The notes under the pieces are model-generated. The model did no database searches. It saw nothing but the letters and a program-made list of their open reading frames with translations, and was not told the origin of the DNA. 64,000 bases of DNA from positions 3,659,798-3,723,797 of the forward strand of contig NZ_CP036261.1 in the NCBI RefSeq assembly GCF_007741475.1. The letters run 5' to 3'. This DNA is from Rosistilla ulvae (GTDB lineage Bacteria > Planctomycetota > Planctomycetia > Pirellulales > Pirellulaceae). A program made the position numbers and the translations under genes. This document shows, in pieces, positions 18,972-28,238 of this stretch. Positions within the stretch are counted from its first letter, which is position 1. Each line of letters opens with the position of its first letter.

Positions 18972-20324
18972 TTACGCCAAGATTTCTTTCACGACCCGGC
19001 CATGCACATCGGTCAGTCGAAAATCCCGGCCGGCGTGCCGGTAGGTCAGCCGTTTGTGATCGATCCCCATTTGATGCAGGATCGTGGCGTGTAAGTCGTG
19101 GACGTCGATCTTATCGCGGACGATTGCTTTGCCCAGTTCATCGGTTTCGCCGAGCACAAAGCCAGCTTTTACGCCTCCGCCGGCCAACCAGATCGAAAAG
19201 CAATCGCCGTGATGTCCGCGGCCAAACTTGCCTTCTTTGGTCGGTGTGCGACCGAACTCTGTAGCCCAAACGATCAACGTCTCATCCAACATCCCACGCT
19301 GCTTGAGATCTTGGATCAGCGCGGCCAGCGGTTGATCTGCGGCTTTCGCCAACGGTTCGTGCTCTTTCATATTGCCGTGCGAGTCCCAGTTCGGGCGCGA
19401 TCCGCTGTCGACAAGTTCGATGAATCGCACGCCCCGTTCGGCAAGTCGCCGCGCGATGATGCATTGCCACGCGAAGCTTTTGGTTTCTCCTGGCTTCAGC
19501 CCATACATCGACAGCGTTGGCTCGTCTTCGTTGCATAAATCAAACGCCTCCGGCCCTGCGGTTTGCATTTGAAAAGCTGTTTCGTAGCTCTTGATCCTCG
19601 CGGCAAGTTGCGAATCGTCGCGGCGGCTCTCCAAATGCTGTTGGTTCAGCGAATCGACGAGCGACAGTTCCATCTGTTGGATCTTTTCCCGGGTCGTTCG
19701 CGGCGCCAGGTTCGCAATCGGTTCGATCCCGGGGATGACACGCGTTCCTTGATGGTAAGCGGGCAAGAAGTCGCTGGCGTAAACCTGCGTGCCTCCGTAA
19801 GGAAGATGGGGGGCGATCACGATGAAGGAAGGCAGGTTCTGGTTGACCGTCCCTAAGCCGTAACTGAGCCACGATCCCATGCTTGGTCGGGCGAACGTCG
19901 GCGAACCTGTATGCATCCCGACCGCCGCTTCGGTATGGTCGAAGTGAGCCGACTTCATCGATCGAATCAAACAGATATCCTCCATCGAATCGCGCAGGTG
20001 CGGGAACAGATCGCTGACCACGGTCCCCGTTTTCTTGTCGGCGTTTGTCGGGAAGACACATCCCATCAACTTGTCTTTGCCGCTGCCATCGCGTCCCTTT
20101 TTCGCGGACTTCGGATCGAAGCTGTCGATGTGTGACACGCCCCCGGTGGCGAAGACCATGATCACCCGCTTTGCTTTGGCGGGAAAATGAGGTGACTTGG
20201 GTGTCAGCGGTCCCACGGCGGGAGCCTCCGCCGCCGCCAGGTCCGACAGAACGGCAGGGAACAGGATCGAGCTGCCGATCAGCGAACGAAGGCATTGCCG
20301 ACGCGTCGGTTCGATAAAATTCAT
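18972..20324 (-). CDS. DUF1501 family exported protein (second copy)
   Basis: 450-residue DUF1501 protein. The start at ATG 20324 gives MNFIEPTRRQCLRSLIGSS, a Tat-like RRxxLR signal followed by a hydrophobic stretch ending near DLAAAEA; the longer frame runs into the upstream gene. Landmarks are FATGGVSHIDSFDPKS, SYGLGTVNQNLPSF, WATEFGRTP and the C-terminal RDFRLTDVHGRVVKEIL. Compared with the copy at 12009-13415 it is diverged throughout but keeps the same architecture, so this is an old paralogue rather than a recent duplication. It follows the second cytochrome-DUF1549/1553 gene by 26 bases and should act with it. Confidence 0.93.
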   Translation of the reverse strand: MNFIEPTRRQCLRSLIGSSILFPAVLSDLAAAEAPAVGPLTPKSPHFPAKAKRVIMVFATGGVSHIDSFDPKSAKKGRDGSGKDKLMGCVFPTNADKKTGTVVSDLFPHLRDSMEDICLIRSMKSAHFDHTEAAVGMHTGSPTFARPSMGSWLSYGLGTVNQNLPSFIVIAPHLPYGGTQVYASDFLPAYHQGTRVIPGIEPIANLAPRTTREKIQQMELSLVDSLNQQHLESRRDDSQLAARIKSYETAFQMQTAGPEAFDLCNEDEPTLSMYGLKPGETKSFAWQCIIARRLAERGVRFIELVDSGSRPNWDSHGNMKEHEPLAKAADQPLAALIQDLKQRGMLDETLIVWATEFGRTPTKEGKFGRGHHGDCFSIWLAGGGVKAGFVLGETDELGKAIVRDKIDVHDLHATILHQMGIDHKRLTYRHAGRDFRLTDVHGRVVKEILA

Positions 20325-20350
20325 CACATCCAACCTTTGACTACCATGGC

Positions 20351-23077
20351 TCAATCGACATACAAAAATTCGTTCGTGCGGAACAGCGATCGGGCCAGCG
20401 CGGTCCAAGCAGCCTGCTCACGCTGCGCGGCATCACCGATCGAATCATCCAATTGATCGTTCAGCGAACGCAACCACTCCGCCACGCCCTCGCGTTCGGA
20501 CTGCGATGGCGGACGTCCAAAAGCCAACTCAAAGGCATAAGTCAGCCGTTCCGCCACGTTTTTCCTTTCCGCAATCAACCGCAGGGCGAACTCTTGCGCC
20601 CGTTCATGGACAAACGGATCGTTGATCAGATACAACGACTGGACCGTCGTCACGCTGCTGTCGCGCGAGGCGGTGCTGGCGTTCTGATCGGGGCCGTCAA
20701 ACGTCGTGAAGAAAGGACGCGCGTTCAGCCGCGCCATCATCAGATAGACGCTCCGCTTTTGCGAGTCGTAGCTGTCGCGGAACGGGTGGTGTTGCGTGTA
20801 CTTCCACTTCTCCGCCGTTGGAAACGGATGCGGATCGCGCGGCATCTGCAAATCCAATTCGCCGCTTAACAACAGCATCGTATCGCGCAGCGTCTCCGCA
20901 TCCATCCGCTGGCGATTGAAACGCCAAAGCAGATCGTTGTTCGGATCGACAGCCAGAGCTTTCGTGTTGCCATCGGCTTGCGAACTCAATTGATAGGTGC
21001 GACTGAGCATGATCCGGCGGTGAAGCGACTTGATCGACCAACCGTCTTCGATCAAACGCGACGCCAACCAATCGAGCAGCTGCGGATGGCTGGGAGCCAC
21101 GCCACGGATCCCGAAGTCGCTGGGCGTCTTCACAAGTCCGCTGCCGAAATGATATTGCCAGATGCGGTTCGCCATCACTCTTGCGGTCAGCGGATTGTCG
21201 GCGGCAGTCATCCACTGCGCCAACTGCAACCGCCCACTCGACTGAGTCGCCTGTTCGGGAAGCATCTGCCCACCGAGGACCTCTAAGAACTTGCGAGGGA
21301 TCAGATCGCCAGGTTGATCGGGTTCGCCCCGCTGTTGCAATGGAACGTCACGCGGGTTCCCATCGGCCATCGCATAAGCCAACTCTTTTCCCGGTTTGCC
21401 GCCGTCGACGAGAGCGACAAAGTCGCGAGGCTTTTGATCGAGTTCGATTCCGGGAAACGGATACCGCGTGCTTGCGAAGATGCCATACAAACCGTAATAG
21501 TCGTCCTGCGAGATCGGATCGAACTTGTGGTCGTGGCAGCGAGCGCAGGCGACCGTCATCCCGAGCACCGTCCGGCCTAGGTTGTCGATCGTATCCTCGA
21601 TCGTCAAATGCTGCGGGTAGTTCTTAATCACCGATCCAAATCGGCGCGAACTCGCTAGGTAGCCGGTGGCAACCGTCTGCTCGTTCTTCTGCACATCGCC
21701 ATCGGCGGGCATCAGATCCCCGGCGATCTGCTCTTGTATAAATCGATCATACGGTTTGTCGGCGTTGAACGAATCGATGATGTAGTTGCGGTACAGGTAG
21801 GCTTCGGGGATGGGGAAGTCGGAGTTGTCGCCAGCGGTGTCGGCGTATCGAACAAGATCCATCCAATGCCGCCCCCATCGTTCGCCATAACGAGGCGACT
21901 CCAGCAGGCGTTCGACTACCTTAGCAAAAGCGTCCGCCGAATCATCCGCCACGAAGGCTTCGATCTCTTGCGGCGAAGGGGGCAAACCGGTCAGATCGAA
22001 CGTGGCCCGGCGGATCAGCGTCCGTTTGTCCGCATCGCCAGTTGGAACCAGGCCGCGGTTGTCGAGCTTCGCCGCAATGAACCGATCGATTTCGGTTACC
22101 GGCCAATCGGACGACGGCGTTGGAACCGCCGGATCGGACAACGGTCGAAGCGACCAGAACTGTCTCGCCTTTTCGACATCGATCTTTTTACGAACGAATC
22201 GCGTCGCGGTCGCTCGCGGGTCGGGAGCGCCCATCGCAACCCAGCGTTCCAAATCGGCGACTTCCGCGGCTGATAGTTTTTCTTCCGGCGGCATCTCCAT
22301 CCCATCGGCGTACCGTACCGCTTGGATCAGGAGACTGTGATCGACGTCGCCGGGAACCACCGCCGGTCCATTGGTTCCCCCGCGTCGCAGCGTCGGCCGC
22401 GAATCGACTAACAAACCGCCCTGCAGTTCGTCGCTCTCGCTGCTATGGCACTCGTAACAGTGCTTTACTAACAGCGGTCGGATCCGAGTCTCGAAGAACG
22501 CAAGCTGATCTTCCGAAATCGGAGCCTCGTGCGAACCGTCGTGTTTGCCGCGCCAAAGTTCGACGCCTGAGAAGTTCGCTGCGCCACCGCGGCTTGTCAG
22601 TTCGATGTTCCCCTTGGTGACGTCGACGTACCACGGCCCAAGACGTTCCCAATGCCCGGCGGCACCGCTGGAAAACTGAGAGGCCACCGTTTTGCCATCG
22701 ACACGAACTTCAAACGTTTCGCTTCGGTTGTCCTCCCAAACGTATAGAAAGACCGTAAACGTCTCGTTTGGCAGATTCTTCAGCAGCACTCGATTCCCGT
22801 TCCAACGACTGCTGCGGATCATCAGCGCCCGCTGCGGGTCGGTCGCGGGGACAAATGCGACGCCTTGTTGTTCAAAGGCCTTGTCCTTGCACTCGTAATT
22901 GCCCGACTCCTTCCCTTCCCAACGATTCCCATCGATCAGTACGGCCGGGCCATTGAGATTCAGCCCACGAAAGAAGCTGGCCGCGTCGTCTGACGAAGCC
23001 GCCGACGACAACGAAAGTGTTGCAAGCATCAACGCGAAACGCGTAGCACCAGTAGATACCACTCGCAAACACTCCAT
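20351..23077 (-). CDS. Malectin-like - PSCyt1 cytochrome - DUF1549 - DUF1553 protein
   Basis: 908-residue exported protein. The signal peptide is within MECLRVVSTGATRFALMLAT and cleavage is likely near SSAAS. Residues about 30-175 form a malectin/carbohydrate-binding-like beta domain (GPAVLIDGNRWEG, NETFTVFLYVWEDN). PSCyt1 follows with heme motif CYECH, then DUF1549 (RWGRHWMDLVRYADTAGD, CARCHDHKFDPIS) and DUF1553 (NRIWQYHFGSGLV, RSVYLMMARLNARPF). Unlike the first copy, the ligand-binding domain is at the N-terminus, and there is no LamG insert between DUF1549 and DUF1553. Paired with the following DUF1501 gene. The two systems in this window carry different carbohydrate-binding-like domains, which suggests different substrates. 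Confidence 0.92.
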   Translation of the reverse strand: MECLRVVSTGATRFALMLATLSLSSAASSDDAASFFRGLNLNGPAVLIDGNRWEGKESGNYECKDKAFEQQGVAFVPATDPQRALMIRSSRWNGNRVLLKNLPNETFTVFLYVWEDNRSETFEVRVDGKTVASQFSSGAAGHWERLGPWYVDVTKGNIELTSRGGAANFSGVELWRGKHDGSHEAPISEDQLAFFETRIRPLLVKHCYECHSSESDELQGGLLVDSRPTLRRGGTNGPAVVPGDVDHSLLIQAVRYADGMEMPPEEKLSAAEVADLERWVAMGAPDPRATATRFVRKKIDVEKARQFWSLRPLSDPAVPTPSSDWPVTEIDRFIAAKLDNRGLVPTGDADKRTLIRRATFDLTGLPPSPQEIEAFVADDSADAFAKVVERLLESPRYGERWGRHWMDLVRYADTAGDNSDFPIPEAYLYRNYIIDSFNADKPYDRFIQEQIAGDLMPADGDVQKNEQTVATGYLASSRRFGSVIKNYPQHLTIEDTIDNLGRTVLGMTVACARCHDHKFDPISQDDYYGLYGIFASTRYPFPGIELDQKPRDFVALVDGGKPGKELAYAMADGNPRDVPLQQRGEPDQPGDLIPRKFLEVLGGQMLPEQATQSSGRLQLAQWMTAADNPLTARVMANRIWQYHFGSGLVKTPSDFGIRGVAPSHPQLLDWLASRLIEDGWSIKSLHRRIMLSRTYQLSSQADGNTKALAVDPNNDLLWRFNRQRMDAETLRDTMLLLSGELDLQMPRDPHPFPTAEKWKYTQHHPFRDSYDSQKRSVYLMMARLNARPFFTTFDGPDQNASTASRDSSVTTVQSLYLINDPFVHERAQEFALRLIAERKNVAERLTYAFELAFGRPPSQSEREGVAEWLRSLNDQLDDSIGDAAQREQAAWTALARSLFRTNEFLYVD

Positions 23078-23547
23078 GGATCGAACACCGAGGAAATTCG
23101 CAGTTCACAACTTGTTGACGGGCTGCGGCGCGGCATTCCGAGGCGTGCTTTTAAGGCTGCGGCCGCGACGCCGAACCACATTGATCGACAAGTTCACTCT
23201 CGACTGAGAACCGAAGTGTTCCCATCGATAGTCGATCCGATTATACGGAGTGCGAAATTGCAAGTCACGCGTCATTCACCGTGTCGGCTTCTGTTTTCAA
23301 CAGCAACCGCAACGCAGCGGGAATCGCAAACCAAGTCGCAATTGAAATCCATCCGCCTTCGCGCCCCAAACGTGCAAAGATCTGCACAACCGGCAGCGAG
23401 CAGCGGGATATACCGAACGTTTGTGTTGTAACGAAGACGCGTCGGGGGGACTTTCGCAACTCCCCCAAATTTGGTTGCCATGCTCTCTTTCGCTAGGTAC
23501 CGTTCGGCGTCGTTCCCTCGCAACACCGTTCCCGCCAGCGATCCAAC
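23078..23547. other. Divergent intergenic region upstream of the acyltransferase gene
   Basis: About 470 bases. A 151-codon minus-strand frame overlaps part of this and the acyltransferase start, but has no recognisable motif and shadow-like composition. I see no RNA or repeat; promoters for both flanking genes are expected here. Confidence 0.4.
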
Positions 23548-24786
23548 ATGGCTTCCCTCGCAACACAAACCGACAGCCGCCCCACCGTAAGGCTGGACCG
23601 CGTCTGGCGAGTTGGCAAGCATGTGGCGGAGCTGGATGGTTTGCGGGGCTTCGCGATTTTGATCGTGACGCTGTATCGATTCTCCAAAGAGATACCGACT
23701 GATTCGTCGCTCGGGCATCTGATGCACCTCGGGGCGAGTTTCGGCAGTCGTGGCGTCGAGCTGTTTTTTGTCCTATCGGGATTCCTGATCACGGGGATCT
23801 TGATCGACGCAAAGGACCAGCCTCACTACTTCCGGAACTTCATTGCACGACGCAGCCTGCGGATCTTCCCGCTCTACTTCGCAACGTTGATCGCGTTGGT
23901 CGTCGCCGCCCATTTCGTTCCCGCGATGCGAACGATGTTTCACGATGCGATCGACAATCAATTCTACCTTTGGACCTATCTGGTCAACGTGAAGATGAGC
24001 TTCGCCGATCAGTGGTGTTTTGGCTACCTGGACCATTTCTGGTCGCTGGCGGTCGAAGAGCATTTTTACCTCGTCTGGCCGTTTGTCCTGTACCTGATCT
24101 CCAACAAAGTCGCCCTTCGCACGGCGGTCGGTTTGGCGATCGTCAGTGCTACATCGCGGATCGCGTTTGTGCTACTGAGCGACAACGGTGTGGCCCCCGA
24201 TGTCCTGACGTTGTTCCGCTGCGATGCGTTGTTGATCGGAGCGGCGATCGCGTTGATCGCCCGCCAACCACAAGGACTCGAACCGCTCCGGCGCTGGCTG
24301 CCGGTGACGACTATAATTGGCGGGCTGTTCGTGCTAGCTTGTGGAATCACGGAGAAGCGGTTCTTCACGATCCCGCTGACGATCTGGCCGATCGTTTGGG
24401 GTGGGATCCTGATTTGGTTGCTTACAGCCAATCGATCCACGCCACTGGCTCGCTTCTTCAACCTCAAATTCTTGCGGACGCTTGGCAAATACAGCTACGC
24501 CATGTACGTCTTCCAAAATCCGTTGATCCCGCTCACCTCCGCTGTCGTTTCGGTTGCCGCGTTTGAAACGCTGGTCGGTAGGCCGCTGCTTGCAAACGTG
24601 ATGTACATCGGCGTGATGTTCGTCCTGACCTATGCGGCGGCAGTGCTCAGTTGGAACGTGTTGGAACGCCATTGTCTACAACTGAAACGCTGGTTTCCCA
24701 CCGGGGCATCCAGCGACGTGCCCGTTGTCAAAAACAACCAGTCCACCACGGGCACGTTCGTCCCGACGAACGCTCCGGCGAACTGA
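23548..24786 (+). CDS. Acyltransferase 3 (OafA/NodX-like) membrane protein with altered R-X10-H motif
   Basis: 412-residue integral membrane protein with about ten hydrophobic segments. Members of this family move acyl groups onto sugars of surface polysaccharides. Visible motifs: ELDGLRGFAIL near residue 30, FFVLSGFLITG near residue 74, RRSLRIFPLYF and SLAVEEHFYLVWP. The family's R-X10-H motif has Arg33 in place, but residue 44, where the catalytic histidine is expected, is Arg (CGA at 23677-23679). The protein may therefore be inactive, or use a variant mechanism. Translation starts at ATG 23548. Neighbours are unrelated; the following gene is convergent. Confidence 0.9.
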   Translation: MASLATQTDSRPTVRLDRVWRVGKHVAELDGLRGFAILIVTLYRFSKEIPTDSSLGHLMHLGASFGSRGVELFFVLSGFLITGILIDAKDQPHYFRNFIARRSLRIFPLYFATLIALVVAAHFVPAMRTMFHDAIDNQFYLWTYLVNVKMSFADQWCFGYLDHFWSLAVEEHFYLVWPFVLYLISNKVALRTAVGLAIVSATSRIAFVLLSDNGVAPDVLTLFRCDALLIGAAIALIARQPQGLEPLRRWLPVTTIIGGLFVLACGITEKRFFTIPLTIWPIVWGGILIWLLTANRSTPLARFFNLKFLRTLGKYSYAMYVFQNPLIPLTSAVVSVAAFETLVGRPLLANVMYIGVMFVLTYAAAVLSWNVLERHCLQLKRWFPTGASSDVPVVKNNQSTTGTFVPTNAPAN

Positions 24787-24835
24787 GCCTCGACGAAATG
24801 CGACGGCTACCAATTGATTTGGTGCATCGAACGGA

Positions 24836-26359
24836 TCATCCCAACGCGGCGTGGACCTTCGTCACGAGCCCGTTGTCGCGATCATCGCTACCCGGTAACA
24901 GAAACGCCGCGTTGGCGAGGAAAGCGTTGCGAAAGGCGGGGGAGACCGCATAAAAATCTTCCAGCACCGCAGAACTAAATTTGTAGTCGTGCGAATCGTT
25001 TCCCTTTAAGAAGACCAACCGCCGCGCGGCATTGATCACCGATTCGGGCGGACCGCCTCCGTTTAAAAAACCGAGCATCTGCGTCGCCGCTTGCTCGCGA
25101 TCGCTCGAGACCGTGCGAAAGATCGTCTCAAGATCGGCTTCGGTCTTCCCACCGGCCTCCGCTGGTGTGGCATCGATCCGCAGATCGGCGATCTTTCCTC
25201 GCGACCGCATCGATTCGCGGAAGTAGGGAATAAAGGCTGCATTTTGCAGCAGCAGCTCGCGACGCGTTTGATCGCGGAACGCCGTCCGATAGGCGTACTG
25301 CATCGCGTTGGTTGCAGTCGCCGAATGCAGCGCGATGATTCCCGGTTGTTGGCCGATCATCTCACCAGCGGACAAGAAAATCGCATCGGCGATCGATTGC
25401 GGAGCGATCCCGTCGGCAAGCATCTGCACGCTGGCGTCGACAGCTTCATCGGGCGACGCGCTGCGCAACGTGTCTAACAAAGACAACGTTGCGGCGGAAT
25501 CGATCCTTCCATGATTCCAGCTTTCGTCGAGAGTGGAGAGCTTTTGCTGCGTCACCCGCCAGGCGGCGTCGGGGCCAAGGTCATGCTCGGATGGATTCGG
25601 TTCACCGTTGTGATTCAGCAGGGCGTAGGCGAGTGAACGGAGAACCGGTTCGGCGTATCGCCATCCGATACATTGCAGCGTCCGGTAGGCGTTTGCGACA
25701 TAGATCGCCTTGTGACCAATGCTGCGATAGTCGCGGCAACCGTAGTGAGCCAACAGGTCGAAGACTTCCGCAGCGCTAGCCGATCGGCAGAGCGCGGCGA
25801 TCGCGACATCGGCCGCTTCGACATCCCAAGCGTCCATCGCCTCGCGGAACGCTTGGTTCGCACGATGCGACGGTGGCAGCTTCGCCTCATCGACCGCCGC
25901 CATCGTCCAATCCCCCTCGCGGACATCGCGTGCCTGAGCCGACTTAAAATAGTCCAACGCCCAAAAGATCGGCAGCCAACGGTCGGTATCGGGTGCGGCG
26001 ACGCTGGCGAGGTGTGCGGAATTGACAACCAAAACGGCGTGAAACTTAAAACCAACGCTTGGTCGCGGTTGGATGTTCCGCACCCCAGCCAACAACAGTG
26101 CCGCAAGCACTTCTTGGTAACTGGTTCCCGATTGAATCTTCGCTGCAAAGCGTTCGATCACCTGCTCCCGCGGCGTCTGTTCCAACAACCGAACCAACGG
26201 TTCGATATCGGACGAGAATCGAACCGCCGTGCCGGGAAGCTCCGCTTCACCTGCGGAAACCCGAGGCAAACGGCCCAGGAAATCGAGCTCACGAAGCGCC
26301 AGCACCGAACCAGCGGCACCAACCGTTTGCAAGAATTGACGTCGTTGTGGAACACGCAC
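24836..26359 (-). CDS. Tat-signal protein of unknown function
   Basis: 507-residue protein starting at a GTG with a strong ribosome site (AAGGAGATGG, nine bases upstream). The N-terminus VPQRRQFLQTVGAAGSVLAL is a clear twin-arginine signal, so it is exported folded. The rest is mostly helical with HEAT-like character (LLEQTPREQVIERF, YQEVLAALLLAGVRNIQP, ALLNHNGEPNPSE). It has histidines in conserved-looking settings (FKFHAVLVVNSAHLA, IIALHSATATNAMQYAYR). I do not recognise a catalytic family; proteins of this look are typical of planctomycetes. Tat export would suit a cofactor-containing or metal protein. The gene stands alone, convergent with the acyltransferase gene. Confidence 0.8.
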   Translation of the reverse strand: MRVPQRRQFLQTVGAAGSVLALRELDFLGRLPRVSAGEAELPGTAVRFSSDIEPLVRLLEQTPREQVIERFAAKIQSGTSYQEVLAALLLAGVRNIQPRPSVGFKFHAVLVVNSAHLASVAAPDTDRWLPIFWALDYFKSAQARDVREGDWTMAAVDEAKLPPSHRANQAFREAMDAWDVEAADVAIAALCRSASAAEVFDLLAHYGCRDYRSIGHKAIYVANAYRTLQCIGWRYAEPVLRSLAYALLNHNGEPNPSEHDLGPDAAWRVTQQKLSTLDESWNHGRIDSAATLSLLDTLRSASPDEAVDASVQMLADGIAPQSIADAIFLSAGEMIGQQPGIIALHSATATNAMQYAYRTAFRDQTRRELLLQNAAFIPYFRESMRSRGKIADLRIDATPAEAGGKTEADLETIFRTVSSDREQAATQMLGFLNGGGPPESVINAARRLVFLKGNDSHDYKFSSAVLEDFYAVSPAFRNAFLANAAFLLPGSDDRDNGLVTKVHAALG

Positions 26360-26804
26360 TGGACCATCTCCTTCGGTTCAAAAACGAGATTGCACTACGC
26401 CAAACACGCCGCAACGAAGAGTTATCCGCCGCCGCCAAACGTGACCAGCTCTAGCAGCCATTATATGATGACTTGGTGCGACGAGGTATCGAATCGCTCA
26501 ACAGGCCAGGGCTAACAAGCGTTTGAGTTTAGGCGAACTAGCGTGGCGTTGTCCAAGGGAACCTGACGCTAGCAAGTATCTGCTGATACTTATAGTGAAA
26601 CACTAAATGGCCTTGCTCACAGGACGAATTCAACGCTCCGACCAGCCGAGCCACTTGCTAGACCGCAACTTTGGTCAAGCTGAGATCACAGACCTTATCC
26701 TCCAACACAGGCGGTTGAATTTGTGTTCGTCGTTTCGCGACCTATGCTTCCCACAGGCAGTCGCCTAACATTCACTAATCTCTCCACACGGTTAGGGCAA
26801 CCCG
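26360..26804. other. Intergenic region between Tat protein and nhaA, with a palindromic repeat
   Basis: About 445 bases. It contains the dispersed palindromic repeat at 26538-26573 and, 57 bases before the nhaA start, the string CGCGACCTATGCTTCCC, which nearly matches one upstream of the GGDEF gene. No gene or RNA was seen. Confidence 0.5.
26538..26573. repeat. Dispersed palindromic (REP-like) repeat, copy 1
   Basis: Arms CTAGCGT (26538-26544) and ACGCTAG (26566-26572) flank GGCGTTGTCCAAGGGA. The 33 bases at 26541-26573 match 44743-44775 at 30 positions. Such short intergenic palindromes behave like REP elements. Confidence 0.7.
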
Positions 26805-28121
26805 ATGGAAACGAACCAATCCGACAGCGCCAGACGAATCGATCTTCGGTTCTTCTTTGAAAACTCGCTGTTTCTCGTCCTCGGTGCGGCGATCGCTCTG
26901 ATTTGGGCCAATGTCGCTAACAGCCAAGGCTCCGACGCCTACAACGCATTTGTACACTGGGACATCGCTCAATTCCTGGGCCTGAGCCACGGACATGCTC
27001 ACGCAGCCGAAGCGGGCGGACACCACGGATTCACGATCCATTTCCTAGTCAATGACATTTTGATGGCTTTGTTTTTTGCCATCGCAGCGAAAGAAGTTTG
27101 GGAAGCGTTGCTTCCGGGCGGACCACTTTCAAACCTTCGCAAAGCCGCCACGCCGTTGCTGGCAACCCTCGGTGGCGTCGCTGGACCCGCGATAGTCTAT
27201 CTCGCCGGTACAACTTTGCTGGGCCGCAACGACACGCTTGGTGCCGGCTGGGCGGTTCCTTGTGCAACCGACATCGCGTTCAGTCTACTGGTCGCCCGAA
27301 TGATCTTCGGTGGCGGCCACGCGGCGATCTCGTTCCTGTTGTTGTTGGCGATCGCCGACGACGCGATTGGGCTGATGATCCTGGCTGTCTTCTATCCTTC
27401 GGCAGAAACAAATTTTGCCTGGCTTGGATTCACCGTTGCCGCAGTCGCTTCGGGCATGGCGATGAACCGAGCTGGAGTTCGCAATTTCTGGTGGTACTTG
27501 GCGATCCCCGGCGTCCTCAGCTGGGTCTCGTTCTACATGGCTGGCATCCACGCCGCGTTGGGCCTGGTTCCGATCATCCCGACCCTTCCGCATGCGAAGA
27601 CCGACCTTGGATTCTTTGCCAAAGCCGAAGACGCGCGAACCGATACATTGAACGCTTTTGAGCACTGGTGGAAGCATCCGGTCGAATTGATCCTGGGCAT
27701 GTTTGCCTTGGTCAATGCGGGCGTCGTCTTCAGCAGCGTCGGAGCCGGCACAGGACTGGTCCTGCTGGGACTATTTGTCGGCAAGCCGCTTGGTATCAGC
27801 CTGATGACTCTGCTGGCCGTTCGATCGTTCAAGCTGGAGATGCCGGAAGGAATGAACATGCGACACGTCGTCGTGCTGGGCTGCATCGCCAGCCTCGGCT
27901 TCACCGTCGCGTTGTTTGTTTCGACAGCAGCCTTCCCGATGCCCGGACCGATTCAAGACTCGGTCAAGATGGGAGCGTTGATGAGCTTCCTGGCTCCGGT
28001 AAGTGCATTCGCTATGGCGATGGCGTTAGGAATTCGCCCGGCATGTTTTGGAAAGCGAAAGCCAGCCGCGGCAACGCAAGCTCGTAAGCCGCCGAAGGCT
28101 CACAAGCAGCACGCCCTATAA
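26805..28121 (+). CDS. nhaA: Na+/H+ antiporter NhaA
   Basis: 438-residue inner-membrane antiporter exchanging internal Na+ for external H+. The functional aspartates are present: CATDIAF (Asp156) and IADDAIGL (Asp185, Asp186), matching Asp133, Asp163 and Asp164 of the E. coli protein. About twelve hydrophobic segments can be traced. It is longer than the roughly 390-residue E. coli protein, partly because of a histidine-rich stretch (GLSHGHAHAAEAGGHHGF, residues about 59-76) between the first two membrane segments, and partly because of a basic tail (KRKPAAATQARKPPKAHK). Starts at ATG 26805. It is followed by a strong plus-strand terminator. Consistent with a marine or salt-exposed bacterium. 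Confidence 0.97.
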   Translation: METNQSDSARRIDLRFFFENSLFLVLGAAIALIWANVANSQGSDAYNAFVHWDIAQFLGLSHGHAHAAEAGGHHGFTIHFLVNDILMALFFAIAAKEVWEALLPGGPLSNLRKAATPLLATLGGVAGPAIVYLAGTTLLGRNDTLGAGWAVPCATDIAFSLLVARMIFGGGHAAISFLLLLAIADDAIGLMILAVFYPSAETNFAWLGFTVAAVASGMAMNRAGVRNFWWYLAIPGVLSWVSFYMAGIHAALGLVPIIPTLPHAKTDLGFFAKAEDARTDTLNAFEHWWKHPVELILGMFALVNAGVVFSSVGAGTGLVLLGLFVGKPLGISLMTLLAVRSFKLEMPEGMNMRHVVVLGCIASLGFTVALFVSTAAFPMPGPIQDSVKMGALMSFLAPVSAFAMAMALGIRPACFGKRKPAAATQARKPPKAHKQHAL

Positions 28122-28148
28122 AAAAACGACCGGTCGATAAACCGGTCG
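28120..28148 (-). terminator. Intrinsic terminator of gnd (minus strand)
   Basis: On the minus strand CGACCGGT, a 6-base loop and ACCGGTCG are followed by a run of seven T. The T-run overlaps the nhaA stop codon, about 90 bases past the gnd stop. Confidence 0.7.
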
Positions 28149-28193
28149 CTTGGCAACAATCAGGCGCCGAGTCGCGGCACCCAATGAATTTTG

Positions 28194-28226
28194 AAGCGAC
28201 GGCGTGTTGGCGCCGTCGCTTTTTTT
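28194..28226 (+). terminator. Intrinsic terminator of nhaA (plus strand)
   Basis: AAGCGACGGCG, a 6-base loop and CGCCGTCGCTT (11-bp stem) end in a run of T, 72 bases past the nhaA stop and just before the convergent gnd stop. The two terminators are thus interleaved, each lying beyond the other along its own direction. Confidence 0.8.
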
Positions 28227-28238
28227 GTAACGCCAGAA

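Noticed and set aside
23272-23727. 151-codon minus-strand frame overlapping the acyltransferase start
   Set aside because: Overlaps a confident gene and has no motif.
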